Shown here piece after piece: positions 35,801 through 50,800 of a DNA stretch of 64,000 nucleotides; the first letter of the stretch is position 1, and each line of letters opens with the position of its first letter. The translations under genes and the position numbers were made by a program. Location: contig JAYGXS010000001.1 of NCBI GenBank assembly GCA_036362985.1, forward strand, positions 18,678,469-18,742,468. Direction: 5' to 3'. Source of the stretch: Ligula intestinalis. Taxonomy: Eukaryota > Platyhelminthes > Cestoda > Diphyllobothriidea > Diphyllobothriidae. The notes below the pieces were generated by a model. That model did not search any database, was not told the origin of the DNA, and saw only the letters and a list, made by a program, of their open reading frames with translations.

Positions 35801-38800
35801 TGGACGATTTCTGTGATTCCTGAAATTTGGTCGGCTATCAACTTCGCAGGGCATTTTTTGATTTCCTGTTGAGGATTGTCCTCAGCGGTTGTTGTTTCAT
35901 TTTAAAGTTCCACTTCCCCATCAAACCTTTCCTCCACCTACAATAGGCTTCAATCACCGTTATAATCAGTAACCGGGACGGCTTTCAACTGAAATTACTA
36001 TAAAGCAACCCAGCATGCCCCGATCAGCTTTTGTAAACAGTGCATCCCCACCTTGCATGCAGTCTAAATGCTGTTTGCAGTCAGCAATCTTGTTACCTTT
36101 GAATTTTGAATTTTTCACAAGCTTACTCATCGGCCAGCATATCTAAAAATCTGCCTGGAGGATTGTAGCTCAGTTTCAATTTCGGCAAGTTCCTGTCAAT
36201 TCAAAGCCTTACTGGCGCGAATATAATTTTATTCAGAAAAAACCCGTTTATAATCATTTTATTTGTTCATCACCGGATGAATACACTTTTACCATCTGTC
36301 GTTGCGAGTTTGCCCGAAAGTCGTATGCATACAGTCGTATTGATTGGATCCACAGAGAGGCATGTCTTTTCCTTTAGTCCTTCCAAGCTCCCCTGTTTGG
36401 TTTTGAATGTCGTACCTAATTGCTCTATCAGTTTTTTTGGGAACATTCTTCTTGCTCTTCAGAACTGCGACGGCACGTATGTGGCATTTGCGGACGGGCC
36501 TTCAAGGAGACGGCACATCTAAGGAAGCATATGGATGGTGTTCACGAACGTAGGTTTCTTTTCACTCACTGGCATATAATGTTTGTTCGCCGACTGCAGT
36601 TTTACACCTGCCTGGTCTTCTTCGCAATGTTTATCAACGTCCTTTGCAGGAAAGAGAGAGGGAGGGCTCTGTTCGCCTGCTTATCTAAACTGAGTACGAG
36701 AGGAACATACGCGGCTGGCTTTGTGCTGCAGCGCCCCTGACGCAGGAAGATGGGCACACAGGGGATAAACTATTGGCAGGACTTCACGGGTCTTTCCAAC
36801 TTTCCTAAATAAGTGTTACTTAAACGTAACAAGTAGTAATATACCAAGTGAAATTTTAGGGGTGACGGACTTATCGCACGAAAGCCTTGTAAAGGACGCT
36901 CCTTGAAAATCTCGCTGACAAAATGCGCTTCGTGTCTTGGCCCAGAAGATTTCCAACTGCTTGGCCTGCCTCGGCCTTTCCCATTGCTGACAATCGGGCT
37001 GCAACTGTCCCTCCTTAATGCTGCTTCTATGAGATGCGCGCATTTTAGAAGGGGATGCTCACACAGTAGGAAACAACCATTAATCGATAATCAATACTAA
37101 TAGAAGAGTAGTTGGCGAGCGAACGATATATTCTCGATAGATTATAGTCGGGCCAGTACATTTATATGGGAATGGGGTACAATTGTCTATCTTTTCGTAT
37201 AAGTCAGTTGTGGGAATAGCGAGAGGGGTCGATAAGGGGAGGCTGGTTATGAGCACAAGATTTGGTGAAGCAAGTCTAGGGGGAGGGAAGGGTGAATGGA
37301 GACAAGCAGAGCGCGCTCGAGTGCATGCCCCTAAGTCATTGTAGGCCACGCCAGATGCGTAGGTTGTAGACGGTTCTTTTGTGCACACAACGCCGGATTC
37401 CTCAACCTGACTGCTGCAGTTCTCGGCCAGGCACCCACCTCACTCCCAAGGACCTTTGGCTCAAGCCGGTCGAGGTCGTGCCTTTTCTTCGTCACCCAAC
37501 TACTCCCAATTTGGATTCCGGCGGGGATTCCTGATCCAACTATGGGCTACGACACCTGATAGCGGTCACTTCTGCTGTTGTTAGCAGGGGCTGACTCAGG
37601 GACTTTGCATAGTTTGGTGGGGATAATAGATCCACCAAAAGGCTTCGTTGGGGTCCGCATGATGTACGAAATCAAACATGTGCGCCAGAACAGCGCGGTG
37701 TATGCTCCTCACTTCACTATTTCATCAGCCGTGCCGGGAGGTGTTCCTTTATTATTTTGGGTAGGCGCCGACTCGTGCGGGCACGACTCACGTACTAAAA
37801 GACAAACATAATTTAACTTGTACACCGTTCCCGTATAAATTTTCTAGGCCATACGCTCACCAACTACTCTTTTCGATTCTCGGATGGGAATTTTCGCAAC
37901 TGCAAACAATGCAAAAGTCAGTCTAGACCTATTCCTTGCTCTGACTCAGTCATAGCGAAAGCTATGAACATCGTCGAATTCGACGGTCGAGCGTTCCATG
38001 ATGAAAACGATGCGTCCCCATAAATCTTTCACGGCACCCTATGTGCTGGCTGGCGAGGACGTATGCCAGTCGGAAGACTCTGTTTTATTCAGCTTTAGGG
38101 GCCTCCTTCTCTTGGTGGGCTTGTTGTGTATGCTGAGACCAACCTATAGGTCGTATAACCAGGTGTAGGTTCAACTTCGTAAGTCACCACGTCCTCAGTC
38201 ATCTTCGACAGCCTGGGCCCCGTCTGAGCATTGGAACGCAATGCATGACGGCTGAAAAGATAAGATAGAGGTTTCTCAAAGGCCTTGGTAACAATCTATT
38301 GTAGACCACCACAATCTTGTTTACTTTGCGCAACTGGCTACTTATTTCGTAGTAGTAAGCATGTTTTGTTAAATACTTTGTCGTCGGCTGTATTACTCAG
38401 CACAAGGGTTTGACAGTGTAAAACTACTTCACCTTCAAATGTTTCCCCGCCTCTCCAACAATTTCAGGTTCTGTAGTCCTGTGTCCTTGGCTTTAACACA
38501 GGTCATTGCTTTCTATGCCCGGAGAAGACGAACTAAGCTTTAGTGTGCCAGTTGCAGATGCGATTGATTTACTCTATCTTCTGCATTAGAAGAGAGTTGT
38601 CGCGGTCCACCCTTTCAAAGAATCTCCAAGATCTTGCCAGAAGTTCAAGGCTGTGGTCTTATTTCATGGCAGACAGCATCGGCTAATTAACAAGACAGCA
38701 GGTGACTGATTGATCTAGTCTGTACTTGTGCCTGCTCAAGTATCAGACGCAGGAACTGGTAGTTAGGCAGCGGCTTCCTGACGTCCATATCATCTCGTGA

Positions 38801-41800
38801 TCGGACCTGATATGTGTATCTTAAGGCGCCAATGCATGTAATTCTCATTCCAGAACTGAGGTCTTTACGGCAGACGACGATACCATCTGTATGAGCGTTA
38901 GTTCTGCCAAACGAACAAGCATGGATGAAGGTTAAAGTTGGCCTTCGAGGCAATTTAAATGTTATTTTTTGCCTTTCAGAACTGCGAAAATATGCGTGTG
39001 AAATTTGTGGAAAAGCGTTTAAACGGAAGGCTCACCTGGAGAACCACGCTAGTTGTCACAAGAGAAGTACGCATGTTTTATCTGTTTTCTGTTCTGAATT
39101 CATTTTTCTTTTTTTTCAGTGACAATATTGTCTTTAGAGGTGTTTTTTAACTTCGGCTTCGAACAATAACTTACTTTTACATTTTCGTTGCACGAATTTC
39201 CCTTTTTACTTAAATTCCACCAATATAAGGTTGAATTTCCCTCAGTTGGATTCAGTATCCCAAGCAATAGGAGTTTATGTTGATGAATTTGATTCTTTTT
39301 AGTACATTTAAACATTAAGTACATTTAAACAAATATAAGTTCTTTAATTTAATACTTTTTGACATTTTAATATTGATTTACATTCATTTACCACGAAGTA
39401 AATGTTTGACCACAATATGTTAGATAGTTGGGCGAGAGGAATAGATATTTAGGGGGTCATGCATGTCAGTTGTGTCTTTTCAGCTTTTCCGGTGACACTT
39501 GTTTGTGTCCGGTTTAAATTCACCTAAGAACAAAATCGTTCTGTTTGTCTGACTGAAAGACAATGCAAGCATGCTGTTTTTGCTCTAGGCTCCTTCAGGA
39601 AAGCATTCGTGAGCGGCCGCATAGATACGAGCGATTAGTGGTAAAAGCTATTGCCGAGAATGAAAAGAGAACACTGTGCTCATTGGCTGTTTCCAAAAAT
39701 TCCTAATCAATGAGTGACTTCAGTTAGAAGGATTCAGAAACACCTCGTTTTTACAGTCAGTAACCAAGTTCACAAAATACTACTCGACGTTTTTAAAAAT
39801 CCTCTTCAATTAGGAGAGATTACTTTAGTAAGTTTTAATATAGGTTTAACGTACGGCATAATCCACAAATATTTCAGGCACCCCAGAAGATCAGCTTTTG
39901 AATGAGATTTTTCCAATCGTCCAGAGAACCTGCCCTTGGTGAAACATGACCACTTACGTAGAAGGCTTTTAATCAATTTTCTATTTTTACTCAATTGCCT
40001 CCATTTTCTTATAGTTGAAATACAAAATACGACAATTATAACTGCGCTCTCACTGCCTCCCAATATGGGCCCCCGCCCGAGTCATGAAGCCAATGTACGT
40101 TGTTATAACCGAGTGTGTGTGTGTGTGTGCGTTAGGAAGAGAAGGCAGAACAAGATAAATGATAGTACATTACTGTCAGTTGTACTAGTACACCAGCTTT
40201 GTTTCCTGTGTGTCCAGCAGCTTGTCTTCTGTGGTTGGTCTCGGTAGCAGTCTCTCGTCTAGGGTAACAGAGTGTCGTTTTGCTCGCAGCCTCGCTATTT
40301 AAGGGGCAGTAGTCATTGCTCTCCATTGGCTCTTCATTAATGGCCCTGCGCGCGCTTTGTTCTTGGCCGGGCTGGACCTCAGCATGACAGCGCTCTCGCG
40401 TGCGCATAACGCCTTGCCTCCTTGCGTGGTTTCTGCCGTCGAAGGTCATTTGACTTGGCATTCGTTTGCCTTTAAGAAGATACTGAGCGGGACTCATAAC
40501 ATTTTATAATTGATGCTGAATATGTTGTATAATTTCTAAGGAACATTACAAAACGAAGCAATATGATGCTATTTGAATAAGCATTCACAATCTGCTGCAA
40601 TCGCACGGTTAGTGGCATCTTAACCCAGAACAAATTCTTTTCTTTGGGTACTAAATCGTACGAAGGCGTGATTTAATACCAAGTGAATAAAAGGAACGAT
40701 AGTTTTGTGCATGCTGTCCATAAAATATATTTGAATTTATGAGGACATCCTAAGTCGATGGAAAATGCATACTATACAAGTAAGTTTGTTTTGCCAAGTA
40801 ACATTTTTGGAGACTGCTGAAAAGGATCACATTGGAATGCCGACATTTCCGTGTCACTGAAATATCTTTGGCTTGTGCTCTACGATAGTCTATAGTACAA
40901 TCCCGCTTAAGTATTTCTCCCTAATTCAAAACGAAGTTCAGTATTTAGGTTAGCTTTTCATCGGCTTGATCACTGGCTTAACTTTTGACCTCTTATTCTA
41001 GGAGCATACTTTAAGTGCTTCTCTTGGCTGTCATTTATACACAGCATTCTTTCTTTGAAGACGAGGTGCCTGTTCCCCACAGTGACAACTATTGTACCAA
41101 TGTGACCACAAAAAGCATAGACGTACGTCAACTGACACAATTTTCGAAAGATCAGTTGGCGAACAAACGTAAGCTTTCGACTTATTGTCCTCGGGCCATT
41201 ACCTTTAAATGGGAAGGGGGTACAAGCGGTCAGTAGTGTTCATCTTGCCAATACAGGAGAATATGCGAGTTCCAGGAGGCAGTTCACAAGAAGGAAATGC
41301 GATCACTGAAACAAGGGTTTTATTTTCCTGACTAATAAAACATTTCACTTGATTTTTAGAGTCGCGAGAATACAAGTGTGAAATCTGTGAGCGAAACTTT
41401 TCGGATGGCGGTTCCCTGAAAAGACATATTGATGGGATCCACAAACGTGCGCCTACTTTTCCTTATTGTTTTGCATTTTCAGTCAACGATAAAATTGTTC
41501 AATTTCCCACAAACCTCTCTTTTTTGCTTTATGTGATGTTGACCTGAGTAAATTTCTTCAAAGTTTTTTCTCAAAATCATACAGCTTTTGATCTGAAATG
41601 GTCTACCTTCAGATATGCTGACATATTTGGTTTTCACGATACGCAGTTGTTAAGAACTTGGCGGCCGCGGTCAGTCCTAACCAACGACAGCTTGAAATCG
41701 GCTTTAGTACAGAGAACGCCATAACCCTCTTGCAGGGTTTATTTTACCGGTCTAGAGATTTATTGTTTAGAAAATCCTACCTGAACAGGCTGCTTACTTT

Positions 41801-44800
41801 GTCCAAAACTTCAAATGTCATACATTGAGGTAACCCGGGTGGGAGGATGGTATTTTGCCTAAACGGGATTATAACTACGGCTCCCGGTGAGACCTGACAG
41901 TTCAGGCAATCAGAGTGTTGGTTGTGCACAAGCTCTGCGTTTGCCATCATGAATTCGCAGCATAGTGAGACCGCCGAGCTTTCACAATTGCGTCGAACGA
42001 AGTATTTAACTCAACCGAAAAGTCTCGCTACTAGTTTCTTTAATGTTGCCTCCATGCTTTTTACGTAACCTTTCGAGACCCTTTTTGCGCTCACATTGGT
42101 TTCTTGTTTGTTTCATATCGAGTGAAAATAAGTATTGTTTGCTGCTTCCAAACTTACCTTCAAAATGTAAGTACTGCGAAGCAGGCAGTAGTGAGGACAG
42201 TACATTTCCTGTCGGGCAAGTTACTCATTGTCACTTACATTCCTATTTACTTGAACACGTAATTTTCACCGCATACTTGCGGTTCTGTAGGAATATTTAC
42301 GGACCGTCTATCATTCACAGTGTTAGCTGTTTATGGACTATCCCTCAGCCTTTCAAAGCATATTTCTAATAATTTTAGAACAGACCTATGGCGCTGTAGA
42401 GGGTCGATACAGACGGTGGTGCAAGGACATTGTAGTGGTCAGTGTATGCCACACCGTAGATGCCTTTGACGAACATGGGGGCCAAACTAGTATACGACAG
42501 GCGTTATTGTGGATGAGCACCCAGTAAAGCTGCAATTCATCCGGAGTTTTGGTGAGACGCCTAGGTGCATACTCACGCCGCACCAGACGGTTCCGACTGA
42601 TCCCGTCGTCCTGAGGACACAGGGATGAGCGAAGGGTTAGTGTGATAGATTTTACGCAAGTCAACCTGTTATCCATGCATCCGCCTGCCGTAGAGCCTAT
42701 AGTTGGTCAAGTTGTCGCTGCAGAGCTCTTCATGACTAGATCCTCACCAGGCCTTAAACGCCTGCTTCTAGGAGCAAATGTGTTTGTCACCTCCAAACCA
42801 TGAACTTACCGTGCTTACTTTTCCCTCTGACCTGGCCTGAAACGTGCTCGTTCTAATAATTTGGAGCACTTTTCTTCTTTTCCGGAAGCTAAAATTTACG
42901 TCAGATGGCGATGTATGCATGTACTAACATATTTGCACATAGTTTAGACACCTTATTTGCCTTTTAGAAATACGAGAATATGCATGTGTACTTTGCGGCA
43001 AATCTTGTTCACAGAAGGGCGACCTGAAGAAGCATATTGACGCTGTCCACAAAAGTATGTGTTTTACCCTCTGACCTTATCTACAGCCGTCTTAGTCACT
43101 TTCTTATACTGTATCTTTGATCGTTCCTCGGATTCGGGTATTGTGAAACAGTCTCTCCGCCTGGGGAATTTAATTTCATTCCGTCAAGTTGATTGACTGG
43201 ATGAACAGTTGTTTAAATTTTGCAATGTCTTTTGTTTAAAGTTGCTGGACTATTTGTAGTACTGTAGCTAGTTTGTGTTTTGCCTGCCTGCCACAAGCTA
43301 AAGGAGAATTGCAGCTGCTAGTATTTTAAATTTTAGGTAGGCCGAAAAAGGTTTCAGTGTATTGTATGTAGAACTACACGCATGATTTGTCTATGACAGT
43401 TACCAGGAAGTAGCCGCGGTTCTGAGCTATGCGTGAGGTCAAGATGCATTTTATGAATCCCGTAGGGTAGCCAGCGTCGCGCACTTTATCTCTCCGTGCT
43501 TAAATTTTCTGTTGAACAAACACATCCTTTGCAGTCTCCTGGACCATTGGTCTCCCATTTTTTCCCCAGGAGATTGACCACTCTGCCAACTTGGTAGCCA
43601 TACAAACTACCTGCTGTGGCGCCTAACATGTGATGGAGCACGCGATGCAGGTCGTTGTTCGCGATTGGGAAACCGCTCCAACCCCTACAACGGGTCATCT
43701 CCAAGATGCGCTGCCACAACTAAAGGCATAGGGACTGCGCAGCCACGACAAATGTGGTACACGGAGATGGTGTCGTGGCACAGCTAGGCACAGTATCGCG
43801 CAGCCCTAGCCGTTTGATCTCAATCTGTATATCAGATGGTCGACCGGCTCGCACAGTGAACTGGTGCCTGGTTTAGGGAGAGATCAACCCTAGTCAATCT
43901 TGCAGCATGGTCTTTCAGTGTGCATTCCTCACCGTAGGCAGGGTAACACGCTTCTGACCTATAAAGATGCACTATAAGTCGTTACTTAGAAGGCTGCCAA
44001 CTGACGGGATGGTCAGGATGGAGGATCAGGCTGTGATGTCTTCCACTTAATGTGCTTTTATGATGTTTCTACTTATTTGTGGTCCGAGCCGCCTGTCTTC
44101 TTATTTCTTTGAAAACCTGGTCCGTCGTTTGTGATAATGTTTGCTTTACTGAACCCTATCTTCCTTGTGGTCGTCCTGATTTATTCTTGCCATGGGGTGC
44201 TGAATGGTGAGGGAGCCGAGCGTGCTGCAGATGTTATTTAAGCCTGTTATTACTGTAAAATAATCCGCGTGGAACTCACAGTCCTGCGCCCAACTTGCTA
44301 TGTGGCACAGAGTGGACATCGTCCGTGGTGACGGTCGAACTTATGCGGCACCACTCTGGTCTCCTACGATCAGCTCTTCCAGCCTCCGCAGCCTCTTGTC
44401 AGCACATAACGCTGCACTCCGTACGATCACTTGCTGCTATAAAATGTCGCCTATCGATCATCTTCATGCGGAGGCTTTTGTCGTGCCGGTTGCTCCTCAC
44501 AACACACTCTCAGGCCAGTGGTTCTAATGGACCTGTTCGTAACCCGTCCATCCTATTCACCACTGTTGCCAGGTTCCTGAACCTAGCCGCAACGTTCGGC
44601 CGTCTGGTCAAGCTCTACACAAGGAAGCTGTCGTCTCTTCTCTCTCAGATCTACCCTTTGATGGCTCCACTACCAAGAAAGGCTCCCAGCGTGTCCACCA
44701 GAGAGCCTTTGTTGAAAAAAGGTATCATGCCCCGGTCCTTTTGGGCGGTTATTCACCTCCGATTGCGGCTCTAGAACAACATCTTCCAAGGGTCACCCGC

Positions 44801-47800
44801 TGTACTCTGGCTTAACTATGCAGTGGCTACTCAGTGGTCCTTCGCCAGTACAAACACTGGCTCGACCCGTCCACACCCGATTGCTGTCCCGACTGCAGTG
44901 CTTCTCCGCATGACTGTCAGCATCTGTTCACCTGTATTTCCCGGCCAGGCACCCTTGTGGACCTATGGCTCAGGTCGGTCGAGGTCTCGATTTTTTTGCG
45001 TCTTCCAACTACTACCAGTTTAGATTGCGGCGGAGACTCCTGATCCAACAATGGGCCATGATACACACGGTCGAACTGATCTAGCGGGTGCCCTCAACTG
45101 AATCGTCTCACAAACCCAGGAGGCAATGCTGCCAAGTTGGTATTATGAGGGTAGTGCATTCACTGTCAGTTTGTTGAGGTAAATGTACATAGGCGAACGC
45201 CTTTGTTTGGCACTTGATTGGTGACTTAATCAATTCTATCCTCCCCAAGAACCGCATCTTCCCTTTACAGACCTCCGTGAGTATATTTGCGAGACCTGTG
45301 GAAAGGCCTTTGCGGAGAAAAGAGGTTTGGAGAGGCATATCAACGGTGTCCATGAAAGTAATTCTATTTTCCCTTTTTTTCTGGCTGTTCTTTTTCCCTT
45401 ATTAATTTCATCCTCCTTATTTCTTTGGATTTTTACTGTTTTATTTCTTGCTCATTGATAAGATAGCACGACATTCTAGTCTATGTAATGTTCAGTCCCA
45501 CCCCCAGGCGACCGATCAGCTAGGTGGTAGCCTTTTGCTGGCGGTGGGGAATGCATTTATTTCTTCACTTAAAACAATCTAATGTGTTTGAAGCTATCAC
45601 GGTGCGCTCAGATCTGTGGCTTGGAGAATTACTAACTCATGGGATGACTGGGAACCACAGTCGGTCCAGTGTGTTTTGTTGTGTGGAGTGGCTTAATGCG
45701 GGCTGAGATTCAGGTTCAAGAGTTCCTTTATAATGTGGCCTCTATGGCGCTCACATACGGTATCCTACCTAGCAAGGTGGTGTTGTTGTGCGGTGCGTGT
45801 TAGAGTGTGTCTCGGGCGCTTTCTCTCTCATCTCCAATCTCCTCGACGTCTGTCTTGATATCGAGTTCAGGAGTGAGGTAGATTCTCCGCAAGTCTGCTT
45901 TCACTAGAATCCCGCGGGAATCACCGCGTTGAGTCAACCTGTCGAAGCTCGTGGTCAACATCGTCGAGAACGATGGTTCGACAGTCTATGCTAGTTCCTG
46001 CGAAGCCTCCAATGCGTATGTGTCCACTAGTATCAGCTTGTGGGGGGGTTTTCGTCATTTAGGGCTTGCACTGTCAGCTGGATTATCTTCTCAAAGGAAT
46101 TATTTATTCCCGTTGCTTATTATATATGAAGCGGCCCCTGTGCTGAGTGCAAAAAACGCTCTGTAAGCCATCCGCTGGGTCGGGCGCACTTGGGCACCAT
46201 CAAGTCACCAGACTGGTAACCGTAGATGTAGATGCAAATTTTGTATGAGAACGTTTAGAAATAAATGAAAAATGAAGAAATTGCCGGTAACGTCCTGAGC
46301 CGCAACCCCCTCTCCCCTCCCGCCGGTAATATAAGTGTTCTGGCATAAAATTCCAGGAAGCGTAAATTTTTGTCTGTGCTAACCCAAACCTTACTGGTAA
46401 AATGAACTCTAGCCTTGAGCCCGATCCCGACTTCGGGCATAACCCAAACTTACAGATATTTTATAGTATTCCGGCAGGGATTTACTGGCGGTCGTAAGCT
46501 AGGGGACGCCAACTCTAATGTTGCCATTGAAGTTGCTCCCACATTCGAGTTTCGAACTCGCATCTCGCCACTCAAAGGCAAAATTCCTAACCATTGAGCC
46601 ACGAGGTCGTTGTCTTGCCGGTTGTTGATCGGTATATATAGTATTTTATTTTACACTAATATGTCTTTCAAGATGTATCCATCCTGGTTGATTCCTCGCG
46701 AGGTCGGATCAACCGGGTGTTTTTCGCAAGGCTAGTAATTGTAATGTTACTAATGAAGTGACAGTACCATATCTTGTTGTTATAGTATTCCAAGAAATCA
46801 ACCAGGATGATTTCATCCTGAAAGACAGATCGGTGTACAATTAAATACTATGTACTCCGATCAACAACCGGCAAGACAGCAACCTCAGGGCTCAGTGGTT
46901 AGAACATTTGCCTCTGACCGGCGAGACGCGAGTTCGAAACACGAATGTGGGAGCAATTTCAACGGCTACATTAGAGTTGGCTACCCCTAGCTTACGACCG
47001 GCAATAAATCCAGAAATATGTATTCTAGGGTGCCAGTCTTTGCCGGAATACTATACTTTAAAGATATGTTACTGCAACATAATTAGTAACCTTACGATTG
47101 GCAGCCTTGCGGAAAAACACACATGGTTGTCCCGAGCTCACGCGAAATCAACCAAGATGACTATGTCCTGAAGCACAGATCGGTGTACAATTAAATACTA
47201 ATAGGTATATTCCTGGATAATTAGCGCGGGTCCGGGAATAAGCGGGAGAGGTTCCTATTTCTGTCTCCTGGCAAATTTTCATGCTCTCATCGTGGTGTTT
47301 ATTAAACAGGTTAAGCGCTTTCGCAGGGGCTGCAATTGTTTCACCTACCTGTAGCTCCCTATGGCAGTGGGTTATGGACTGAACTGTGAAATGCGGGATT
47401 TAAAAAGTTTTGTTCCAATGACCAGGTCTCATTTCGATCACTGGCTCCTTCAAACTCGTTCCTTCATTTAGACCCGATACGCTCCAATAGGCTCTTCAAG
47501 AAGCCTCCACATGTCAAAAAACCGCCTCGATACTGGCTGTCAAACTGTAGGTTAGGTCACCCCCCGTTGAACGCGAAGGGGCATGACATCAACGACTAAA
47601 TACGACTGAGGAATGTTCCGAAAACTCCTTCGCAATTGTCATTCGTGATGTTAAGGCACCATCATATAATTGGCTAAGAGAAAACTGCGTAAAATGACTT
47701 TTCCGCCAAGGGTCACTGGAGTGGCCATTCCTGGTGTGTTAGCAATCACCGCTAGTGGCCCATCACCCGACACTCGAGCTCATGACCTATTAGTTCAAAT

Positions 47801-50800
47801 TCGAATGCCTTACTCCTTCCATTTCGGTATTAAGTGCTTGAGGTGTGTGCTCATAAGGTTTCTGCACTTTTGATATTTATTCTCATTAATCATCATACGC
47901 TCATTGTCGCGGACTGTTTTTAAATTGCAAATATTTCCGGCCAGCTGTGTATATTACGCCCGCATAAGGTTGATTGTTTTACTGCTTTTCTTGTTGTTTT
48001 AATTAACCTTCGTATAATGGAACTGATTCATCAAAAAGTTTGTTACCCATTCCTAGCTTCGGCTGCCTCTTTTCATTGTTGAAAGTTTTAACATTTTAAA
48101 ATCCCGTGAGCTTCCTATACCACTTGTTTTATCCCAGGTGATCAACATATTTCTTTCTACTTGATTTTTTTTCAACCTCAGCTGGAAAAAAATGTCAAGT
48201 AAAACAAACACCGTCTGTTATTATGTTTTTTCAAACCTAATTTTTAGTGCTAAGGGAATTTTCCTGTGAGATTTGTGGGCAAGGCTTCCTACAGAGAGGA
48301 GACGTAGCGCGACATGTCGACAGTATCCACAAAAGTACGTTGTTTTACTGTTCTTGCCTAGTTTACCCTTCTCCTACAATAATTAAATTTTCTATCTCCT
48401 GCACTTCCTTCCTGTTGCTATACTCTTTCACTCCGAACTTAATCGAGATTTTTTTGAAAACGGGTCTCAGTTGAGTTGTGCGCGGAGAAGAGGTATGCAG
48501 CCGACCCCGTGTGCGGTCTGGCGAGATTCCGGGTGGGCAAACGACTTGAAAAGGCGCCAATCGCTAAGGTGGCGCAGGTTATTCCTGGGCTAATAGGCAA
48601 GCTGTAGCGCTCTGGTAGCCCCTAGCTTCTGCCATTTTATTAAGTAGTGCGCATAAGTCTCCATCGTCCAATTGTGGCTGCCTGGGCCAGTCGAACGTCA
48701 ATGTGAACAAGTTACTCATTTGTTTGTAGTAGCTTATATATTTTAACTGTAATATTTATGTGAACGTTTTTTAATAGGGCCTACAAAGGCAGTGCCTATT
48801 ACGTATAAGTATACTGAACTAGTGACTAGCCGGCGCATTCACCAGTGTCGGATAGTGAGTCAACTTTCGATTACTGCTACCTGTAAATCCCACATTCCTG
48901 TGTAGATGTGTCGATTACACCGCCCGGGCAGAGGTGTCTGCTCCCTGTCACGCCACAAAACCCGATAATGCTGCTCTGATATGGCGACTGTAAGGTGCCG
49001 TGGAGTAAGTGCGTTTGCCACTGCTATATTGTGGTTACGTTCTTTAGCTGAAAAGCTGGAGTAGATAGCCTTGAATGAACAATGCGAACGGTGTTTGAGA
49101 CAATTCCACACTCAATATAGTCAAAACCCTGATTAACGATGCTGGTGGGTTGAAGCGGAATCGAAATTGTTCCTTGGGATCCTCTCACCGAGATGTCCTC
49201 GAACATTTTAACATCTCAGGGAAGGCAAACTGAAGCTAAATTGCCAAAAATGCTCACTATATGTTCATGCCACTGTCTGTGTTTCGTCTTGACTTCTCCA
49301 ACTGTACCCAGCTGTTGCGGGGCGGCTTAAGTGCGCACTCCCCGAAAGACATTCCCACGCCAAGCTCTGCTCACACACGCAACGCACGGCGCAGCGGCGC
49401 GGCAAGCAAGTGACCCACGCACACAAAGTGCATTGTCTGACACCCGAGCCTAGCTACGGCCGGCACAGGACTAACACAGCTGGCAGTGGTCCACCCACAC
49501 AAGTGCATTGTTTGACGTTGTGCTCAACTGCCCAGCCAAACTGTAGACTAGCACTTCAACTCGCATGACTCACCAGCCAATGAATTCATGTCCTTCTTGT
49601 GAACAGCATCTAATTGGCCCAACCGTTGTACAGACGCGTTTGCTTACTCTTAAGTATGTTGTACCAGGTTTGCAATAAAACTTCTGCTTCCTATCGACTC
49701 TTGTTGTGTTCTTTCTTCGGGGCTCACACGAGGCGTTAGTCAGACGGAAATATCGCAGCCTTTTGGTCACCGTTATAACACCGGCAGCCATACCTACGTC
49801 AAAACCAGTGATATCAACTACCAAGATGGTATGGTACTATTAGACAAATAGTAAAGGATAATTAAAATACAAAACCTCAACCATAGATATACCAAGTCAA
49901 GGACAAAGAGAGTCGGCCAAATCGCCTGCTTCTATGCAAGGGAACAACGCAACCTCAACAATAACGCCACGCAGTACGAAACTAGTCTTGGGAAAGTTTG
50001 TGTGTGATAGTGAGACAAGGGGTGTGGCTCTGGATTTATATGATTTTAGAAAGCCATTCCTATGGCCTCGGGTTGGTCTGAAAATATCACCGCGAACGGG
50101 GGGGGGGAAGGTGTTGACGCGAAAAGAGACCATACTGTGCCCACAAGGGTGGGGGAGGAATTGCAGGCGCTTGAGGTCTGCGGCGGTGACAGCTGTAATC
50201 GAACCAGAGGGGGAGGGAGAGGCAAGCAGCTCTTGAAACAGTCGTCTCTTGATGAAGTGTGTGAGGAAGCATTGTGGAAAAAGGGTGAGTAAAAGGCAAG
50301 AGGGCCGAATTGGAGGTGGGGCCAGTATTCAAGTATCACTTAAGTTATACTTGGCTGGGGGACATGTTTTAACACCAGTGGGCATTCGAGTGGAAGCAAA
50401 AGGTTCAACAAGAACAGACTTCTTGGAGGAAGGGGATTTGGGCACGCAGTTCAGAGGAAAGGAGGAACAACCTTTCGGAAGAGATATACAATTTTAGTGG
50501 GGTCTGGCAGGGAGTCAATGGAAGTAGACCTGGAGTATTTCCAACATGTTCAGCAGGAAATAATAATCTGTTTTAATAAAGGCAACTTCCCGGTTAGTTT
50601 TTCAAATTGTTTGGGGTCAGATCAAAGGAGTATTTGTTCAGCTAACATGCTAATGAGAAAAACTAACCGGTGGGTGGCAACTTCTGTTTTTTATTTCCCC
50701 CACAGTGCATGAACGAAAAGTTTCCGGCGTTTTTCGTATGTGTATGTGTTTCTTCTTGTACTGTTTCTGGATTCTTCCAGCGGGGACGATTAATTGCGAT

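Noticed and set aside
39590..39650. ccttcag followed by a KAF-like and GRID-like peptide as another finger remnant
   Set aside because: Lacks both cysteines and the histidines; too short to separate from chance.
47830..47875. KCLRC peptide as a possible decayed finger
   Set aside because: No histidine pair at the right distance and no 87-nt exon-like borders.
49310..49730. Possible solo LTR (GC-rich, AATAAA at about 49675, TG start and CA end)
   Set aside because: No second copy in the window, no target duplication at the chosen ends.
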